From contig NZ_JAAOLY010000002.1 in the NCBI RefSeq assembly GCF_011601275.1, forward strand, positions 434,001 to 498,000: DNA of 64,000 bases, read 5' to 3'. The stretch comes from Janthinobacterium lividum. Its GTDB lineage: Bacteria > Pseudomonadota > Gammaproteobacteria > Burkholderiales > Burkholderiaceae_D. The notes below the pieces were generated by a model that worked only from the letters and a program-made list of their open reading frames with translations, had not been told where the DNA came from and searched no databases. Below, in pieces: positions 60,399-64,000 of this stretch (within the stretch, counting starts at the first letter, position 1; each line of letters begins with the position of its first letter). The position numbers and the translations under genes are program-made.

Positions 60399-62087
60399 AT
60401 GCCACCAGACTTGCGCACGACCTACGAACTCGGTAACCATAACCAGACCACGACCTGGCTGGAATGCATCACCTTCTATCAAGATCTCGCCGCACGCTAT
60501 CCGCACGTGCTGCATTTCGAACAGATCGGCCTGTCCGACTCGGGCGTGCCTATTCACGCTGGCGTCGTCAGCGCGGACGGCGTGTTCGACCGTGAACAGA
60601 TCAAGCGCGCGGGCCGCACCGTGTTCTTCAACAACAACGGCATCCATCCGGGCGAACCGGAAGGCATCGACGCCTGCATGGCGATCGTGCGCGACCTGTG
60701 TACGCAGCAGGAACGCCTGGCGGCGCTGGGCAGCACCGTGCTGCTGTTCATTCCGATCTACAACGTCGATGGCAGTCTGAACCGTGCCAACACGTCGCGC
60801 GTGAATCAGGATGGCCCGGAGCAATTCGGTTTCCGAGGGAACAGCCGCCACCTGGACTTGAACCGCGATTTCATCAAGTGCGACAGCCTGAACGCGCAAG
60901 TGTTCAACCGCCTGCTGGCCAGCTGGGACCCGGACGTGATGGTCGACACGCATACGTCGAACGGCGCCGACTACCCGTACACGATGACCCTGATCCACAC
61001 GCAGACGGACAAGCTGGGCAATGGCCTGGGTCCCTTCCTGCAAGACACCATGCTGCCGCACATCTTTGCGCAGATGGAAAGCGCCGGCTGGCCCACCTGC
61101 CCGTATGTGAACCCCGTCAAGGATAGTCCCGACCACGGCATCGCCGAGTTCCTCGAAGTTCCCCGTTTCTCGACCGGCTTTGCGGCCTTGCATCACGTCA
61201 TCGGTTTCATGCCGGAAACGCACATGCTGAAACCGTTTGCCGACCGCTACGCTTCCATGCGAGCCCTGCTCGACATCACCATGGCATTCACGGTGCAACA
61301 CGGCGAACAGATCAAGCAACTGCGTGCGCAAGCCAAGGCGGCGGGACGCACGCAAGCCCAGTGGCCCATCCACTGGAGCATGAACGAAGAACAGCCGTCG
61401 ACCTTCCCCTTCAAGGGCTATGCGGCGCAATACACGCCGAGTATCCTGGGCGATTACCAGCGCCTGTCGTACGACCGCTCGCAGCCGTGGGAACGCGATA
61501 TCAAGTATTACAACCGCTTCGATGCGGACGTTACCGTGGCCGCGCCGAAAGCCTATGTCGTGCCCCAAGCGTGGCGCGAAGTCATCGAGCGCCTGCGCTG
61601 GAACGGCGTCGAAATGTCACGCATTACCGCCGAACAGACGGTAACGGCGCGCTACTACCACATCACCAACGTCGGCACGCGCGCCACGGCCTACGAAGGT
61701 CACATGTTCCACGACACGGTCGACGTGGAAGCGCGCACGGGCCAGTTCACCGTGCAGGCGGGCGATTATGTTGTCAGCCTGGACCAGGATAATGCCCGCT
61801 ATGCCGTGGAAACCCTGGAACCGCAGGCGCACGACAGCTTCTTCCGCTGGGGTTTCTTCAACAGCGTGCTGGAAAAGAAAGAAGCGTTTTCCGATTACGT
61901 GTTCGAGGACATGGCGTCCGAACTGCTGCGCGATGAGCCGGCGCTGGCGGCCAAGTTCGCCGACTGGAAAGCGGCCAACCCTGCCCTGCTGAGCAATCAG
62001 GAAGCCGTGCTCGACTTCATTTTTGCACACTGCCAGCGCTTTGCCGAGCCTGAATGGCGGCGCTACCCTGTGATCGCCCTGATGTAA
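60399..62087 (+). CDS. M14-family zinc carboxypeptidase
   Basis: 562 residues. Zinc motif HPGEPEG (His83, Glu86) and third ligand His185 in VDTHTSNGADYPYT define the M14 fold; RHLDLNRDFIKCD matches the substrate-carboxylate-binding NPNRD-type segment. It is longer than digestive carboxypeptidases, with a C-terminal beta-rich extension (about 420-562). No signal peptide is visible, so it may be cytoplasmic. ATG 60399 has a weak ribosome site. Substrate unknown; M14 members in Gram-negatives act on peptides or cell-wall peptides. Confidence 0.87.
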   Translation: MPPDLRTTYELGNHNQTTTWLECITFYQDLAARYPHVLHFEQIGLSDSGVPIHAGVVSADGVFDREQIKRAGRTVFFNNNGIHPGEPEGIDACMAIVRDLCTQQERLAALGSTVLLFIPIYNVDGSLNRANTSRVNQDGPEQFGFRGNSRHLDLNRDFIKCDSLNAQVFNRLLASWDPDVMVDTHTSNGADYPYTMTLIHTQTDKLGNGLGPFLQDTMLPHIFAQMESAGWPTCPYVNPVKDSPDHGIAEFLEVPRFSTGFAALHHVIGFMPETHMLKPFADRYASMRALLDITMAFTVQHGEQIKQLRAQAKAAGRTQAQWPIHWSMNEEQPSTFPFKGYAAQYTPSILGDYQRLSYDRSQPWERDIKYYNRFDADVTVAAPKAYVVPQAWREVIERLRWNGVEMSRITAEQTVTARYYHITNVGTRATAYEGHMFHDTVDVEARTGQFTVQAGDYVVSLDQDNARYAVETLEPQAHDSFFRWGFFNSVLEKKEAFSDYVFEDMASELLRDEPALAAKFADWKAANPALLSNQEAVLDFIFAHCQRFAEPEWRRYPVIALM

Positions 62088-62115
62088 CTCCGGGCTGTAG
62101 CGAATGCAACATCCT

Positions 62116-62153
62116 GGCGCCGCATCGGAGACCCCGGTGCGGCGCCTCTTTCT
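62116..62153 (+). terminator. Terminator after the M14 peptidase gene
   Basis: A 13-bp stem with one G-T wobble: GGCGCCGCA (62116-62124) with TGCGGCGCC (62138-62146), extended by CGG/CCG, loop AGACC, followed by TCTTTCT. Confidence 0.75.
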
Positions 62154-62177
62154 GTGCCCTGCCCACAAGGTAATCCC

Positions 62178-64000
62178 ATGCACTACGCACTGAACCTGCG
62201 CACCTTTATTTATAGCCATTATTTTTACCTGGGCTTGCGCGTGGCCATCGGCCTGGTCGGCCTGACCCTGCTGACCCTGGAAATCAGCGACAGCGCCACC
62301 GCCATGACGGTATGCATCGGCGCCCTGTGCACGACCCTGATGGACATGCCCAGCCCGCTGCGCCACAAGTTCAACGAGATGCTGGCTTCCGTGCTGCTGT
62401 GCAGCGCCGTCACTTTATTGATCAGCCTGTGCGGCCCGGTGCAGTGGCTCTTGATGACAGTGCTCGTGCTCGTCAGTTTTCTCGCCAGCATGATGGTGGT
62501 GTACGGCAAGAAATCCATGCCCTTGCAGCTGGCCGCCCTGTTCATCATGACCATGTCGATGGAGCATCAGATGACGTGGCAGCAATCGTTTCACCACGCG
62601 GGCCTGTTCATGCTGGGCGGCTTGATCTATCTGGCCTACGCCATGGCCATCGCCTGGGTCTTGCGCCACCGCATCAAGCAGCAAGTGCTGGCCGAAGCCC
62701 TTTTCGAATTGGCCGCCTACATCGACATCAAGGCCGATTTCTACGACACGCGTTTTAACCTGACGGAACAGTTCAACAAGCTGGTGCGCCACCAAAGCAT
62801 CCTGGCCGACCGCCAGCAGGCGTCGCGCGATCTGATTCTGCGCAGCCACAAGAACAGCAAGGACGCCATCGTCGTGCAAGTGCACGTGTGCATGCTCGAT
62901 CTGTATGAACTGATACTCTCGACGCACACGGATTACGCGCTGCTGCGCCAGCACCTGGCCGACTCCGACGTCTTGACATCGCTGCACGACCTGGCTTACA
63001 AGGCGGCGCGCGACATCGAATCCGTCGCCTACGCCGTCACGCGCAAGCGCGCTTCGTATGCGCAGATCAGCTATGACAAGGAATGGGCCGATATCGAAGG
63101 AGAAATTGCCCGCCTGCACGCAAAAGGCGACAGCGCGCAAGAGGCACTGGCGACGTTACGCGCGCAGCGCAACAAGATCCGCGCCATTCTGAAAATGATA
63201 GCCGAGCTGCACCTGGCCACGCAAAAAGTCTACGACAATGTGCCGTTCTGGAGCGGCGCGGACATGGCACCGTTCCTGTCGCAGCAGAAATACGAATTGA
63301 AGACCCTGCTGGCCAACCTGCGCCCGGACTCGCCCGTGTTCCGCTTCGCCCTGCGCGTATCGATGGCTATTTCCGTGGGATTGCTGATCGGCCACTGGCT
63401 GCCGTATGCGGCGCACAGCTACTGGATCGTGCTCACCATCGTCATCATCCTGCGCCCCACCTTCAGCATGACGCGCCAACGCCGCGCCGACCGCATCATC
63501 GGCACCATCATCGGCTGCGTGGTCACGGCCATCGTGATCCGCTTCGTGCACAGCAATATCGTGCTGATGGCCATCCTGTTCCTCTCCATCGTGGCCACGC
63601 CCACCTTCATCTATTTGCGCTACCGCTACACGGCCATCGCCGTCAGCCTGATGATCTTGCTGCAAATGCACCTGGTGGCGCCCAGCAACCCGAACCTCGT
63701 CAGCGAACGCCTGATCGATACCCTGATCGGCGCGGCCGTGGCCACCGTGTTCAGCTTCGTGCTGGCCAACTGGGAGTACCAGAGCCTGCCACGCCTCGTG
63801 CGCCAGGTGCTGAACGTGAACCTCAGCTATATGCAGGCCAGCTTCGCGCTGCTGCAAGGAAAGTGTTTCGATGATTTCGCCTACCGCATCGAACGCAAGC
63901 GACTGATGGACAGCCTGGCCGCGCTCAGCTCGGCACTGGTGCGCATGCTCGACGAACCGGCCAGCAAGCAGCGGGCAGTGGAAGACATCAACCTGTTCAT
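62178..64000 (+). CDS. FUSC/YccS-family inner-membrane transporter (3' end cut)
   Basis: 607 codons are inside the window and the frame is open at the right edge. Two blocks of hydrophobic helices, an N-terminal one (RVAIGLVGLTLLTLEISDSATAMTVCIGALCTTLMDMPSPLRHKF, VLLCSAVTLLISLCG, LLMTVLVLVSFLASMMVVYG) and a second from about residue 395 (FRFALRVSMAISVGLLIGHWLPYAAHSYWIVLTIVIILRPTFSMTRQRRADRIIGTIIGC), flank a cytoplasmic helical domain. This is the YccS/YhfK/AaeB (FUSC) layout, efflux proteins for aromatic acids or unknown cargo. AAGG precedes ATG 62178. Confidence 0.88.
   Translation, partial: MHYALNLRTFIYSHYFYLGLRVAIGLVGLTLLTLEISDSATAMTVCIGALCTTLMDMPSPLRHKFNEMLASVLLCSAVTLLISLCGPVQWLLMTVLVLVSFLASMMVVYGKKSMPLQLAALFIMTMSMEHQMTWQQSFHHAGLFMLGGLIYLAYAMAIAWVLRHRIKQQVLAEALFELAAYIDIKADFYDTRFNLTEQFNKLVRHQSILADRQQASRDLILRSHKNSKDAIVVQVHVCMLDLYELILSTHTDYALLRQHLADSDVLTSLHDLAYKAARDIESVAYAVTRKRASYAQISYDKEWADIEGEIARLHAKGDSAQEALATLRAQRNKIRAILKMIAELHLATQKVYDNVPFWSGADMAPFLSQQKYELKTLLANLRPDSPVFRFALRVSMAISVGLLIGHWLPYAAHSYWIVLTIVIILRPTFSMTRQRRADRIIGTIIGCVVTAIVIRFVHSNIVLMAILFLSIVATPTFIYLRYRYTAIAVSLMILLQMHLVAPSNPNLVSERLIDTLIGAAVATVFSFVLANWEYQSLPRLVRQVLNVNLSYMQASFALLQGKCFDDFAYRIERKRLMDSLAALSSALVRMLDEPASKQRAVEDINLF

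Overview
The window is a continuous chromosomal segment of a high-GC Gram-negative bacterium. The lptD-surA-pdxA-rsmA block divergent from amgK-murU, the gst-purB pair, a Burkholderia-type porin, split pntAA/pntAB/pntB and a sucrose TonB-dependent locus all suggest a betaproteobacterium of the order Burkholderiales. Oxalobacteraceae (Janthinobacterium-like) is my best guess, by inference only. Coding density is high. I see no rRNA or tRNA gene, CRISPR array, prophage or complete insertion sequence.

Layout. 1-4.0 kb (minus): valine/isobutyrate degradation genes (mmsA, acyl-CoA dehydrogenase, enoyl-CoA hydratase, 3-hydroxyisobutyryl-CoA hydrolase cut by the left edge), divergent from an ScfR/RamB-type regulator; the gap between them is full of TTTGCA inverted repeats. 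5.5-12.5 kb (minus): a seven-gene porin / PotABCD-type ABC transporter / nucleoside hydrolase / adenosine deaminase-like operon with a divergent LysR regulator, read here as a nucleoside capture and breakdown system. 13.6-19.3 kb (minus): lptD-surA-pdxA-rsmA (outer-membrane biogenesis, PLP synthesis, rRNA methylation). 19.4-24.9 kb (plus): amgK-murU (MurNAc recycling), pepP-ubiH, and a PAS-GGDEF diguanylate cyclase. 25-27.9 kb (minus): proton-translocating transhydrogenase.

28.3-39.8 kb: nudJ-mnmA, a degenerate receiver protein, a 5'-3' exonuclease, a GST, a DUF898/M48 membrane pair, a membrane-anchored FMN glutamate-synthase-like protein, a long NagZ, and a divergent SDR/AraC pair. 39.8-45.6 kb: an iron block with feoA-feoB and a small Cys-rich protein, Bfd, TonB, a PiuC/YbiX-type dioxygenase and bacterioferritin, with a good Fur box and an FNR-like site. 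45.6-52.5 kb (minus): a sux-type sucrose locus (LacI regulator, TonB-dependent receptor, amylosucrase, MFS carrier) with two LacI operators 158 bp apart. 52.5-64 kb: gst, purB, cytochrome b561 with two YceI proteins, a GlsB-type protein, an S46 dipeptidyl-peptidase, an orphan exported protein, an M14 carboxypeptidase and a FUSC transporter cut by the right edge.

The two most unusual items are (1) a pair of 120-nt elements, at 20460-20579 (plus) and 31248-31367 (minus). Each begins one base after a stop codon, their cores are about 90% identical, and their basal stems differ in sequence yet stay self-complementary. (2) The porin-ABC-nucleosidase operon, in which a spermidine/iron-class ABC transporter is packaged with purine nucleoside enzymes.
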